From Porphyromonas sp. oral taxon 275 (GTDB lineage Bacteria > Bacteroidota > Bacteroidia > Bacteroidales > Porphyromonadaceae), in contig NZ_CP072333.1 of NCBI RefSeq assembly GCF_018127745.1, positions 1,302,001 through 1,366,000 on the forward strand: a DNA stretch of 64,000 bases, read 5' to 3'. Position numbers and translations under genes: made by a program. This document shows positions 54,801 to 62,734 of the stretch, in pieces. Numbering within the stretch: the first letter of the stretch is position 1; every line of letters begins with the position of its first letter. The notes beneath the pieces are model-generated. The model saw nothing but the letters and a program-made list of their open reading frames with translations, made no database searches and was not told the DNA's origin.

Positions 54801-55000
54801 CCTGCCTCGAGCTCCAGGACATATAGCCCCTGCTCGGTGGTCACCATACTACGACCGGTCTCCTTCACAACGACTTGGACCTTGGGGAGCACCGCCTTCG
54901 AAGCATTGGTGACACGCCCTGTGACCAAGATTTTCTGCGCCGAGGCCGCGCCTCCACCGAGGAGGAGCGCTAGGGCCAGCGCTGAGAGTCTTGTCTTCAT
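51887..55000 (-). CDS. SusC/RagA-family TonB-dependent transporter
   Basis: A 1037-residue outer-membrane receptor. Signal peptide MKTRLSALALALLLGGGAASAQ, then a carboxypeptidase-D-like beta domain (~24-95), a plug (~120-245, with PLWVLNGVVLGSDYG and YGPRGIAGVVEITTRSG) and a long barrel ending KLILTLRVGL. Length is typical for SusC. It pairs with the SusD gene directly downstream, a metallopeptidase and DUF4302, forming a four-gene uptake operon. ATG 55000 was selected because it begins the signal peptide and lies 27 bp after a TATCTTCG promoter-like box; the frame is open upstream only through non-coding sequence. Confidence 0.94.
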   Translation of the reverse strand: MKTRLSALALALLLGGGAASAQKILVTGRVTNASKAVLPKVQVVVKETGRSMVTTEQGLYVLELEAGQTLQFILDGKILKTLVATQPQLDVVLTLPAVDKDKTKADSTAVHQGEGKDEVILSTSSRGATSITGKARPLWVLNGVVLGSDYGSLEAFSGADPKQVAAGIVPGLSVDNIASVRILTTSSETSSYGPRGIAGVVEITTRSGAAGVSSLSYRGEFMYRPIPTYNDLNVMNSQQHVALIQDLLDGGMYPIHTLETNKDQGLVGRMYQLFNELDASGKPRLTNDEASRLAYFRAAEHANTNWFKELYRNSIVHNHTLSFNGGTSKTNLFASLTARVDPGWTIASRANTYSGNISADYKLLPTLKIGLNLIGEYTTSEDPLTSAVKYANSTSRALLPHENYTKDYVPYNIFDELRESRRTKTLGYLGIQGTATWDILKQLRATFVTDIKYTSTATFSDNTEHSVLARSMRAMQTTNIRNSNKNLRTDPNDPYAQPYSVLPEGGIRESRFVQNYVNSFKLDLDYHQSFGQHNVLASAGVELNQGTVQNNWNINYGVLYDLGYHSYYIPDAIQRLYEKGKDYYTIRNKVNNNIGMLTRASYSYANRYSIDALLRFDASNRFGPSRYVRWLPTWNVELTWGVDRERFFRHLAPLSSLRLKTYVGMVADNPSVTNSLEEIYPSIPWRPSSKEIGLAFTNLANHDLTYEKTLTYGARLGFGLFKGRISAEFDAYRRRSYDLVGPIYTQSIGGEAQKSGNVAELQSSGLQFTLSMVNLKLKDFSWTTGFSYLHKTNKITSLLSNPTVRTMISGSGFSYEGYPLSSVFSIPFLGLTNEGMPRFYNERGVETLGDFNFSSSDIDFLKYSGTLDPTDVGTLTNTFRYKNFSLSANINYQFGAVTRLRSITNTDDYSAFPRELTQRWKKPGDEAHTDIPRLPTSYAFDQYGADNLINGYYAYSASTTRIVSTDFVRLKEISLEYVISKALLRRTPLKNLSLKLQAQNLMLLYSDARLRGDDPEYMYSSSVTAPRKLILTLRVGL

Positions 55001-55027
55001 ATACTCTGTAGATATCGATTGTACCCG

Positions 55028-55035
55028 CGAAGATA
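55028..55035 (-). promoter_or_regulatory. Probable -7 box of the SusC operon
   Basis: Minus strand reads TATCTTCG, one base off TAnnTTTG, 27 bp before the susC ATG; the leader would be about 20 nt. Confidence 0.5.
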
Positions 55036-55139
55036 CTATTTTTACCCTAGACCAGGGACCCCGCGATTGGCGGCATTTAATTAAGTTTTTAAGGAGATCC
55101 GCCCTCACCACCGCCCTGTAGCAAGCTCCCCCAAGAACC

Positions 55140-55174
55140 CAAGGCCAGCCCCTCACCCCGAGGAGCTGGCCTTG
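55140..55174. terminator. Hairpin downstream of the orphan gene
   Basis: CAAGGCCAGC (55140-55149) pairs perfectly with GCTGGCCTTG (55165-55174). It lies between the orphan gene's stop (minus strand) and susC. The T-rich side (CTCTTT) is on the plus strand, so its role as a minus-strand terminator is uncertain. Confidence 0.45.
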
Positions 55175-55256
55175 CTCTTTAGCCAAAGGGAAGGGCGCCC
55201 TGCTACGCCTCCGTAGGATATGGAGGATTGGGGCAAGGATTTTCCTCCACAGGGGA

Positions 55257-55640
55257 TTATTCTGCCTTTCTACCAAGCATTATCGTTGGAAGATCAGGAT
55301 CAGGCCAATCGTAGTCTCCGCCTTCAATCGATTTAGAGAGTATAAGCACCTCACATCTCTTGAAGAGCTTGAGAAGATCATTCAAGTTCTGCTTTTCCTC
55401 AAAGCCTATAGAGACAATCCTCCCTCTCTCTGAAGCCAAGTCTTTACAAAGGATCGTAAAGGAAGGGGCATACTCATTTGTCTGGATTCTTAGCCCTATT
55501 GGCTTAAACTGAGAAGAGGATATTCCTTTGCTCTCCAAATACCCTTCTAACCCCTTATCCATACTGTCGTATAGATCTGCTGCAGACGTTCCTTCGAAGT
55601 CTCCATACTTAGCTCTTGCAATCCATTTCTGTTTTTCCAT
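55257..55640 (-). CDS. Hypothetical protein, 127 aa, lower-GC gene
   Basis: I do not recognise this family. The protein opens MEKQKWIARAKYGDFEGTSA, is soluble and has no signal peptide or membrane segment. It contains a predicted helix (ADLYDSMDKGLEGYLESKG), mixed strand segments (FKPIGLRIQTNEYAPSFTIL) and ends DPDLPTIMLGRKAE. Base composition is clearly more AT-rich than its neighbours and codons ending in A/T are common, which suggests recent acquisition. ATG 55640 was chosen because an exact -7 box lies 31 bp upstream (55671-55678); a longer in-frame start would lie across it. It is isolated between the SusC operon and tRNA-Gly. Confidence 0.65.
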   Translation of the reverse strand: MEKQKWIARAKYGDFEGTSAADLYDSMDKGLEGYLESKGISSSQFKPIGLRIQTNEYAPSFTILCKDLASERGRIVSIGFEEKQNLNDLLKLFKRCEVLILSKSIEGGDYDWPDPDLPTIMLGRKAE

Positions 55641-55670
55641 AGCTATTTGTGTTATAATATAGAATCGCGG

Positions 55671-55678
55671 CAAAGATA
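55671..55678 (-). promoter_or_regulatory. -7 box of the orphan gene
   Basis: Minus strand reads TATCTTTG, exact TAnnTTTG. No clear -33 element. Confidence 0.55.
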
Positions 55679-56048
55679 GTCTTAAATTCCTTTCCGATAC
55701 GAATATCAAGAAGCGCTACCCCCTAAGCACACAGAAGCTCCCCATTCTAACTTGAAGCTATACAATTGGAGTCATCCTTACCTCATCGAAAGTCTCTTAT
55801 CCCCCTGCCCCTCCCCCCAAAAAGAGATGCACGCTAGTGTAGGGAGACGTATCAACCATACAGCAAGCCAAGGAACCATTTTCAGGGCTCTCGTTCTCCA
55901 CCTAGATACAACACAGACGCCAGCGCTGTGGACGGTCTTAGCACAGCACATCAAGAAACGAACTCGCATACAGGTTGCAGCGCCTTATCCAAGGCCTCGC
56001 AACAAGCCCCAAGCCAAGCCCCAGCGAGGCGACAGCCTTGTCCCAGCT

Positions 56049-56136
56049 CCGCGAGGGATATCCCTCAGCACGCTGACTGCTATCCCTCACGCGTGCCACA
56101 GAAGGCACTCAGCCTCCTGAGGGATATCCCTCGCGG
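56049..56136 (-). repeat. 22-bp-period array F, core (3 clear units plus 1)
   Basis: Units start at 56049, 56071, 56093 and 56115. Units 1 and 4 contain GAGGGATATCCCTC, a perfect 14-bp palindrome; unit 2 reads CTGACTGCTATCCCTCA. Unit 3 is degenerate. The array lies about 260 bp upstream of the tRNA-Gly -7 box in a divergent gap. The stretch 55710-56048 shows no gene or other structure. Confidence 0.8.
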
Positions 56137-56139
56137 AGC

Positions 56140-56237
56140 CTGCCCTTATCCCGCGCCGCGCGGGGAGCTTGTGACTCAAGGCGGAGTCAAAGTCAAAGAC
56201 CCCGACTGCCCTTATCCCGCGCCGCGCGGGGAGCTTG
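56140..56237. repeat. 32-bp direct repeat with 66-bp spacing next to array F
   Basis: A 32-bp sequence occurs identically at 56140-56171 and 56206-56237 (both include CCCTTATCCCGCGCC). The offset is 66 bp, exactly three 22-bp units, and the two copies stay in register with array F, so the array may extend to about 56246. Confidence 0.8.
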
Positions 56238-56374
56238 CCCAGCCCTTCGCTTACCCTAGCTATAGCGTAGCTCCGCGGGCAGCATGAGGCCTCAGCCCTA
56301 GCCTATTACGCACGGAGGCGAGGAGGATGCGGGCGGGCGTCGGGAGGGGATTTGGGGCTGCTTTTGGACGTGCT

Positions 56375-56406
56375 TTTGGTCAATTCAAAAAAAGGTCTTA
56401 TCTTTG
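56375..56406 (+). promoter_or_regulatory. tRNA-Gly promoter
   Basis: TTTG (56375-56378), a 20-bp spacer, then TATCTTTG (56399-56406): a full match to the Bacteroidota housekeeping promoter, and the best in the window. The mature tRNA begins 48 bp after the box. Confidence 0.85.
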
Positions 56407-56454
56407 CAGCGCAAACGGGGCAGGAAGCCGCCCACGAGCGATTGAAATCATAAC

Positions 56455-56527
56455 GCGGAAGTAGCTCAGTTGGTAGAGCATAACCTTGCCAAGGTTAGGG
56501 TCGCGGGTTCGAGTCCCGTCTTCCGCT
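56455..56527 (+). tRNA. tRNA-Gly (anticodon GCC)
   Basis: A 73-nt tRNA without encoded CCA. The acceptor stem GCGGAAG/CTTCCGC pairs fully; the D arm contains AGCTCAGTTGGTAGAGC; the anticodon stem TAACC/GGTTA encloses loop TTGCCAA with anticodon GCC; the T arm has GGTTCGAGTCC. The discriminator base is T, as usual for glycine tRNAs. Confidence 0.97.
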
Positions 56528-56668
56528 CAACTAAGGTTTCCATAGTTTTGATGTGTATTTGTTTGATGAGGCATTCTGAGATTCAGTAGCAATCTTGGGA
56601 TGTTTCTTCTTTTTATACCCTAGCCTCCGCTCCCCCTAGAGCCCCAGCCCACCTCACTACGTACACGC

Positions 56669-58759
56669 ATGATCCTTTGCATCGCCGAGAAGCCCAGTGT
56701 GGCACGTGACATCGCCAATATCCTAGGCGCGACCCACCGCGAGGGGACGCAGGGCCTGGGGTATATGGAGGGCAACGGCTACGCAGTGACCTGGACCTTC
56801 GGCCACCTCTGCACGCTCAAGGAGCCCCACGACTACCACCCCTCCTGGCGCGCCTGGAGCCTCGGCGTCCTGCCGATGATCCCCGAACGCTTCGGTATCA
56901 AGCCCATAGAGATCGACCACTACAAGCGTCAGCTCGAGATCATCGAGCGCCTGGTCGGCGAGGCCTCGGAGGTCATCAACTGCGGCGATGCTGGGCAGGA
57001 GGGCGAGCTGATCCAGCGCTGGGTGCTGCAGCGCGCAGGCTGTAGCGTACCCGTCAAGCGCCTATGGATCTCCTCCCTCACGGACGAGGCCATACGCGAG
57101 GGCTTCGCCCGCCTGCACGACGCGGAGGACTATCAGTCCCTCTATGAGGCAGGCCTAGCGCGCGCCATCGGCGACTGGCTGCTGGGGATGAACGCCACAC
57201 GCCTCTACACGCTCCGCTACGGCGGGCGTGAGCGCAAGCAGCCCCTCTCTATCGGCCGCGTACAGACCCCCACCCTAGCCCTCATCGTAGAGCGCCAGCA
57301 GGAGATCGAGCACTTCGTCCCCGAGACCTACTGGGAGCTCAAGACCCGCTACCGCGATACACTCTTCTCCGCTGACAAGGGGCGCTACAGCGATAGGGCC
57401 AAGGCGCAGGCAGCACTAGAGAGCATACAGGGCAAGGAGCTGGAGATCACCTCGGTGAAGAAGAAGGACGGGAAGGAGCTACCGCCCCGCCTCTTCGACC
57501 TGACGAGCCTACAGGTGAGCTGCAACCGCAAGTTCGCCATGAGCGCCGAGGAGACGCTGTCCACCGCCCAGAGCCTCTATGAGAAGAAGCTGCTGACCTA
57601 CCCGCGCGTCGACACCACCTACCTCAGCGAAGACATCTACCCCAAGGTCGCGGGCATCCTGCGCGACCTCGTGACGCCCTACCCGCAGCTAGTGGCCCCG
57701 CTGCTGAGCGGCGCCCCCATACGCAAGAGCAAGAAGACCTTCGACAACGCCAAGGTCACCGACCACCACGCCATCATCCCCACAGGGCAGCGCGCCCAGG
57801 GGCTCTCGGAGCGCGAGCAGCGCGTCTACGACCTCGTGGCGCGTCACTTCATCGCGGCCTTCTACCCTGACTGCCGCATCAGCACAACCAGCGTCGAGGC
57901 CGAGGTAGAGCGGATCAAGTTCAAGGTCTCGGGCAAGGAGATCCTCTCCCCAGGCTGGCGCACGGTCTTCGCAGGCGAAGCGGAGGAGGCCGAGGCCAAG
58001 GAGGGCAAGGAGGAGAGCGAGACCGAGGCCATGCTGCTGCCGACCTTCGTCGAGGGCGAGCGCGGCCCCCAGCAGCCCGAGCTCAAGGAGCGCCAGACGC
58101 AGCCCCCCAAGTACTACACCGAGGCCACCCTACTGCGCGCCATGGAGACGGCGGGCAAGTTCGTCGAGGACGAGGAGCTCCGCGAGGCCATGAAGGAGAA
58201 CGGCATAGGCCGCCCCTCCACCCGAGCCAACATCATCGAGACCCTCTTCAAGCGCGGCTACATCGAGAAGGTCAAGCGCAGCCAGATCCACGCCACCGAG
58301 ACCGGCAAGCAGCTCATAGGGCTCATCAACTACGACCTCCTGAAGAGCGCCGCCCTCACGGGGCAGTGGGAGTACAAGCTCCGCCAGATCGAGCGCCGCG
58401 AGCTGGAGCCCCGCAGCTTCATCGAGGAGCTCAAGGAGATGCTCCGCCAGCTGACCCTATCCGTCCTACAGCCCGAGCCGCCCGCTGCGTCCTCCACAGC
58501 AGCCGCGCCCGAGCCTACAGCTGCCGCCTCTAGCCCTGCGGCCGACCCGCGAGATACGGGCCTTCGCTGCCCCCGCTGCGGTGCGGGCACACTGCTACGC
58601 GGTCGCAGCGCCTTCGGCTGCTCGGCCTACAGCGCAGGCTGCAGCTACCGCATCCCCTTCGCCACCTGCCCCGAGACGAGCAGCCCCGAGGAGCTCGAGG
58701 CCTACCTAGAGCGGGAGGCGCGTGAGGCCACAGACAGCGTGCCTGAGTCCCTCTTCTAG
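56669..58759 (+). CDS. topB: DNA topoisomerase III
   Basis: A 696-residue type IA topoisomerase. The TOPRIM domain starts MILCIAEKPSVARDIANILG and has the acidic motif CGDAGQEGELIQR (~109-121). The catalytic tyrosine is Tyr311 in KKLLTYPRVDTTYLSED. Domain signature KPTRANII-like GIGRPSTRANIIETLFKRGYI is at ~510-530. A Pro/Ala-rich linker leads to one C-terminal zinc ribbon (CPRCGAGTLLRGRSAFGCSA...C, ~632-660). Length is normal. TopB resolves recombination and replication intermediates. No mobile-element genes surround it, so it is probably the chromosomal copy. Confidence 0.94.
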   Translation: MILCIAEKPSVARDIANILGATHREGTQGLGYMEGNGYAVTWTFGHLCTLKEPHDYHPSWRAWSLGVLPMIPERFGIKPIEIDHYKRQLEIIERLVGEASEVINCGDAGQEGELIQRWVLQRAGCSVPVKRLWISSLTDEAIREGFARLHDAEDYQSLYEAGLARAIGDWLLGMNATRLYTLRYGGRERKQPLSIGRVQTPTLALIVERQQEIEHFVPETYWELKTRYRDTLFSADKGRYSDRAKAQAALESIQGKELEITSVKKKDGKELPPRLFDLTSLQVSCNRKFAMSAEETLSTAQSLYEKKLLTYPRVDTTYLSEDIYPKVAGILRDLVTPYPQLVAPLLSGAPIRKSKKTFDNAKVTDHHAIIPTGQRAQGLSEREQRVYDLVARHFIAAFYPDCRISTTSVEAEVERIKFKVSGKEILSPGWRTVFAGEAEEAEAKEGKEESETEAMLLPTFVEGERGPQQPELKERQTQPPKYYTEATLLRAMETAGKFVEDEELREAMKENGIGRPSTRANIIETLFKRGYIEKVKRSQIHATETGKQLIGLINYDLLKSAALTGQWEYKLRQIERRELEPRSFIEELKEMLRQLTLSVLQPEPPAASSTAAAPEPTAAASSPAADPRDTGLRCPRCGAGTLLRGRSAFGCSAYSAGCSYRIPFATCPETSSPEELEAYLEREAREATDSVPESLF

Positions 58760-58812
58760 GCACTGCCGAGCCGAGGCCTGCACCTAGACCTCCGGCAATG
58801 TAGGCAAATGCG

Positions 58813-58820
58813 TATCTTTG
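58813..58820 (+). promoter_or_regulatory. -7 box of the class A PBP gene
   Basis: TATCTTTG, exact TAnnTTTG, 86 bp before the ATG at 58906; no clear -33 element. Confidence 0.6.
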
Positions 58821-58905
58821 CGCTCATAGAGTATAAGCCCTGCTGCGTCTAGCCCGCCCCTCGGGCGCAGCCCAGCGCAGCAGCTACTATATATATAGGA
58901 TATAG

Positions 58906-61257
58906 ATGAAGGAAAAGATAAAATCAGGGCTGTGGCTAGCCTTCGGGCTGGCCTGGCTCGGGATCTTCGGCGGGATCTTCGCCATCTCGATGGGCTGGAT
59001 AGGCTACCTGCCGCCCATCGAGCAGCTGCAGAACCCGATCGATAAGTACGCCTCGCAGATCTTGGCGTCCAATGGCGAGGTCATCGGCACCTTCGCCCAC
59101 AGCGGCACCAACCGTACCCTCGTCGACTACAAGGACCTATCCCCCGAGCTCGTCAAGGCGCTCATCGCCACCGAGGACGTACGCTTCGAGGAGCACTCGG
59201 GCATAGACTTCCGCAGTCTGGCACGCGCCATCTTCAAGACCGGGATCCTGCAGCAGAAGAGCGCTGGCGGTGGGAGCACCATCTCCCAGCAGCTGGCCAA
59301 GATGCTCTACTCCCCACCGAGCTCCAACTTCTTCACCCGTATGATGAAGAAGCCCGTGGAGTGGGTCATCGCCGCCAAGCTCGAGCGCTACTACACCAAG
59401 AGCGAGATCCTGGCGATGTACCTCAATCAGTTCGACTTCCTCTACAACGCTGTGGGCATCCGTAGCGCGGCCTTTACCTACTTCGGCAAGACGCCCCGTG
59501 AGCTCAACGTGCAGGAGGCTGCCGTGCTCGTGGGCATGTGCAAGAACCCCACGATCTACAACCCCGTCCTGCGCCCCAATAGTCCTCTGCCGCTGGAGCG
59601 ACGCAATACCGTCTTCCAGCAGATGCAGAAGGCAGGCTACTTGACAAGCGCCGAGGTGGACTCCCTCTCCCGCCTGCCGATACAGATCTCCTTCCACCGC
59701 GTCGACCACAAGCAGGGCATCGCACCTTACTTCCGCGAGCATCTGCGCAAGATCATGATGGCCGACAAGCCCGAGCGCAGCGACTACGCCTCCTGGCAGT
59801 ACGACCGCTACCGCGACGATAGCATCCAGTGGGAGAAGAATCCTCTCTTCGGCTGGTGCAACAAGAACCGCAAGAAGGACGGCTCCCCCTACAATATCTA
59901 CACCGACGGGCTGAAGATCTACACGACGATCTCCCCCGAGATGCAGCGCTATGCCGAGGAGGCTATGCGCGAGCACCTAGCGGACAATCTCCAGCCCGCA
60001 CTGACGCGTGAGCGCCTGGCGCGTGGCGGCGATCCCTTCAGCACGAGCCTGACGCAGCAGCAGCGCGACGACATCCTGCGCCGTGCCATGAAGCAGTCCG
60101 ACCGCTGGAAGCTCAATAAGGAGGACGGGCTGTCGGACGAGGCGATCCTCGCCCAGTTCCGCCGCAAGACCAAGATGCAGGTATGGTCGTGGAATGGCCT
60201 ACGCGATACGGTGATGACGCCCATCGACTCCATCCGCTACATGAAGGGCATCCTCCGCTCGGGCTTCATGGCGATGAACCCGCACAACGGACACGTGCTG
60301 GCCTACGTCGGGGGGATCAACTTCGGGCAGTTCCAGTACGACATGATCTCGGACGGACGCCGCCAGACGGGCTCGATCATCAAGCCCTACCTCTACTCCC
60401 TCACCATGGCCAACGGCTATTCACCCTGCGACCAAGTGCTGCACGTACAGAAGAGCTACAAGCTCGAGAACGGCCAGTACTGGACGCCGCGCAATACCAA
60501 CCACCGCCGCGTCGGTGAGATGGTCTCCATCCAGTGGGGGCTGCAGAACTCGGACAACTGGGTGACGGCCGAGCTGATGAGCCGTACCTCGACCAAGGAG
60601 TTCAAGCGTCTCTTGGAGAGCTTCGGCCTGCGTGGCCCCATCGAGGAGGCTATGGCCATGTCCCTCGGTACGCCTGAGGCGACCGTCGGCGAGATGGTCT
60701 CGGGCTATACGACCTTCGTCAATGACGGCGTGCGCGTCGATCCACTGATGGTCACGCAGATCGAGGATATGAATGGCAACATCGTGGCCACCTTCGCCCC
60801 ACAGACGACCGAGGTCCTCGACCTCGACGCGGCGAGCAAGATGCTCTACATGCTCCAGAGCGTCGTCGCGGGCGGTACGGCGAGCCGCCTACGCTATGCC
60901 TTCGGCCTAGATATGCCCCTAGGGGGGAAGACGGGTACGACGCAGAACAACAGCGATGCTTGGTTCGTGGGCTTCACGCCCGACCTCGTAGCAGGCTGCT
61001 GGATCGGCGGTGAAGAGCGTAGTGTGCGCTTCAACTCGATGAACTTCGGTCAAGGTGCCGCCGCTGCGCTGCCTATCTTCGGCCGCTTCCTCAAGAAGGT
61101 CTACAGCGACAAGTCGCTGGGCTACCTGACGGGCATCCCCTTCCGCATGCCGCAGGGCTTCTCCCCCTGTGGGGGCAACACCCAGGAGGCTGAGGCCGTC
61201 GAGGTCTTCGAGGGCGAAGGCGAAGGTACGAGCTCCGACATACCTCCCATAGAGTAG
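58906..61257 (+). CDS. Class A penicillin-binding protein (PBP1A-like)
   Basis: A 783-residue bifunctional peptidoglycan synthase anchored by one N-terminal span (~8-30). GT51 glycosyltransferase domain: IATEDVRFEEHSGIDFRSL (catalytic Glu90), then GGGSTISQQLAKML. Transpeptidase domain: SxxK as GSIIKPYLY (Ser490, Lys493), SxN as SDN (549-551) and KTGTT (Lys675). The C-terminal tail is acidic (VFEGEGEGTSSDIP). Length and order are normal. It polymerises glycan and cross-links stem peptides. Separated from rsmH by 540 bp that include array G, so it is not in the division operon. Confidence 0.94.
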   Translation: MKEKIKSGLWLAFGLAWLGIFGGIFAISMGWIGYLPPIEQLQNPIDKYASQILASNGEVIGTFAHSGTNRTLVDYKDLSPELVKALIATEDVRFEEHSGIDFRSLARAIFKTGILQQKSAGGGSTISQQLAKMLYSPPSSNFFTRMMKKPVEWVIAAKLERYYTKSEILAMYLNQFDFLYNAVGIRSAAFTYFGKTPRELNVQEAAVLVGMCKNPTIYNPVLRPNSPLPLERRNTVFQQMQKAGYLTSAEVDSLSRLPIQISFHRVDHKQGIAPYFREHLRKIMMADKPERSDYASWQYDRYRDDSIQWEKNPLFGWCNKNRKKDGSPYNIYTDGLKIYTTISPEMQRYAEEAMREHLADNLQPALTRERLARGGDPFSTSLTQQQRDDILRRAMKQSDRWKLNKEDGLSDEAILAQFRRKTKMQVWSWNGLRDTVMTPIDSIRYMKGILRSGFMAMNPHNGHVLAYVGGINFGQFQYDMISDGRRQTGSIIKPYLYSLTMANGYSPCDQVLHVQKSYKLENGQYWTPRNTNHRRVGEMVSIQWGLQNSDNWVTAELMSRTSTKEFKRLLESFGLRGPIEEAMAMSLGTPEATVGEMVSGYTTFVNDGVRVDPLMVTQIEDMNGNIVATFAPQTTEVLDLDAASKMLYMLQSVVAGGTASRLRYAFGLDMPLGGKTGTTQNNSDAWFVGFTPDLVAGCWIGGEERSVRFNSMNFGQGAAAALPIFGRFLKKVYSDKSLGYLTGIPFRMPQGFSPCGGNTQEAEAVEVFEGEGEGTSSDIPPIE

Positions 61258-61315
61258 CCCCCGCCTCCGCGTATTAGCCTTCGGCCTCCCTAGGCTTCTG
61301 GAGGCATCATCATCC

Positions 61316-61348
61316 GCAGCCACTTCCTCAGCTCGAGGGGGTGGCTGC
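61316..61348 (+). other. Stem-loop after the PBP gene
   Basis: GCAGCCAC (61316-61323) pairs with GTGGCTGC (61341-61348), with CCTC/GAGG inside. No T tract follows, so it is only a possible terminator. Confidence 0.4.
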
Positions 61349-61553
61349 TGTCGTATTGGGGGGCTAGGTAAGGGAAGCGCACGCCCCGCCTTGAGCCCGC
61401 GCACAGAGCTTCCTCGGATCTTGATCCAAAGCTCAAGGCGCGCCCCCTTAGCTCTACCCTAAGCCAGCGCAAGCAAAGTCAAGAAGCCACGCCCAGAGCC
61501 GCCCATCGAAGGAGTCCGCAGAGGCACAGCGCAGCAGCAGCCTTGTCGGGGCA

Positions 61554-61641
61554 CGCTGAGGGATATCCCTCGGCGGCCTCACCGATATCCCTCAGCCTCG
61601 CCACGGATGCCCCTCAGCGGCCTGACTGATATCCCTCAGCA
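61554..61641 (-). repeat. 22-bp-period array G (4 units)
   Basis: Units start at 61554, 61576, 61598 and 61620. All carry CCCTC at the same position: CTGAGGGATATCCCTCGG, CACCGATATCCCTCAG, CACGGATGCCCCTCAG and GACTGATATCCCTCAG. The end of the array is 130 bp upstream of the rsmH -7 box. The remainder of the 61258-61771 gap shows no gene. Confidence 0.88.
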
Positions 61642-61771
61642 CCCCTTACCCTATCCTCCAAGTGCGCCCCCTACCTATTCGCCCCTCCACCGAGTAGCTA
61701 GGCGGAGGAAGGAGCGAGGGCGACACGCAGTCTCTGCACGGCGTGGGCTGGCAGCAGCCTGCTAGTTTTCG

Positions 61772-61779
61772 TATCTTTG
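61772..61779 (+). promoter_or_regulatory. -7 box of the rsmH-ftsL-ftsI operon
   Basis: TATCTTTG, exact TAnnTTTG, 19 bp upstream of the rsmH ATG, leaving a very short leader of about 10-12 nt. The -33 position reads CTG rather than TTG. Confidence 0.65.
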
Positions 61780-61797
61780 TAAGACATTGTAGCTATT

Positions 61798-62718
61798 ATG
61801 AACATCGTACGCGCAGAAGACTATCATGTCCCCGTGATGCTCCAGGAGTGTCTCGAGGGGATGCAGCTAAGGCCTGAGGGCTGCTACGTGGATGTGACCT
61901 TCGGAGGCGGAGGACACTCGCGGGCTATACTGAAGGAGCTCCAGGGGGCAGGGATGCTCTACTCCTTCGACCAAGACCCCGACGCTGCGGCGCGTGCTCC
62001 CCAGCAGCCTTGTTTCACCTTCATCGCCAGCAACTTCCGTCACCTCGCCCGCTTCATGGACTACTACGACCGCCTGGGACAGGTGGACGCTATCCTTGCG
62101 GATCTCGGTGTGTCCTCGCATCACTTCGATGCGATGGAGCGCGGCTTCAGCTTCAGGGACGAGACGCCCCTGCTGGATATGCGCATGAATAATAGAGCTG
62201 GCCTCAGCGCCCGTGACCTCCTGAATAGCTACGAGGAGGAGCAGCTGGCCGACGTCCTCTACCGCTACGGCGAGCTCAAGCAGAGCCGCAGCCTAGCCAA
62301 GCTCATCGTCAAGGCACGCTCTGTCGCCCCCCTGCAGACGGTCGGCGATCTCATCGCTGCCATACGCCCTGCCCTGCGCCCCGACCAAGAGAAGAAGCTG
62401 CTGGCGTGCATCTTCCAGGCCCTGCGCATCGAGGTCAACGGCGAGCTCAAGGCCCTCGAGGAGCTCCTCGAGGCTTCGCTCTGCGTGCTACGCCCTGGCG
62501 GTCGCCTCGTCGTGATGACCTACCACTCGCTGGAGGATCGCATCGTGAAGAACTTCCTCAAGGGGACGGACGACTCGGCCGAGGCACAGATCTACGGCAC
62601 CGCTCGCAGCGCCTGGCGCCTCGTCACCCGCAAGCCCCTCGTAGCCTCCGCCGAGGAGCTGGAGCGCAACCCCCGCTCCCGCAGCGCCAAGCTACGTATC
62701 GCCGAACGTATCCGCTAA
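61798..62718 (+). CDS. rsmH: 16S rRNA m4C1402 methyltransferase
   Basis: 306 residues; N4-methylates C1402 of 16S rRNA using S-adenosylmethionine. Family marks: HVPVMLQECLEGM, the SAM loop VDVTFGGGGHSRAIL (~31-45), LADLGVSSHHFD, RGFSFRDETPLLDMRM and VVMTYHSLEDRIVKNFLK. Length is standard. It opens the division and cell-wall (dcw) cluster with ftsL-like and ftsI downstream (16-bp gap). mraZ, the usual first gene of this cluster, is not present upstream; the preceding gene is a PBP and the gap holds only array G and the promoter. Confidence 0.95.
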   Translation: MNIVRAEDYHVPVMLQECLEGMQLRPEGCYVDVTFGGGGHSRAILKELQGAGMLYSFDQDPDAAARAPQQPCFTFIASNFRHLARFMDYYDRLGQVDAILADLGVSSHHFDAMERGFSFRDETPLLDMRMNNRAGLSARDLLNSYEEEQLADVLYRYGELKQSRSLAKLIVKARSVAPLQTVGDLIAAIRPALRPDQEKKLLACIFQALRIEVNGELKALEELLEASLCVLRPGGRLVVMTYHSLEDRIVKNFLKGTDDSAEAQIYGTARSAWRLVTRKPLVASAEELERNPRSRSAKLRIAERIR

Positions 62719-62734
62719 GTCCCCCCGATCCCCG

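Noticed and set aside
55752..56287. Coding regions between the orphan gene and tRNA-Gly
   Set aside because: The open frames cross the 22-bp array and the 32-bp direct repeat and show no protein-like features.
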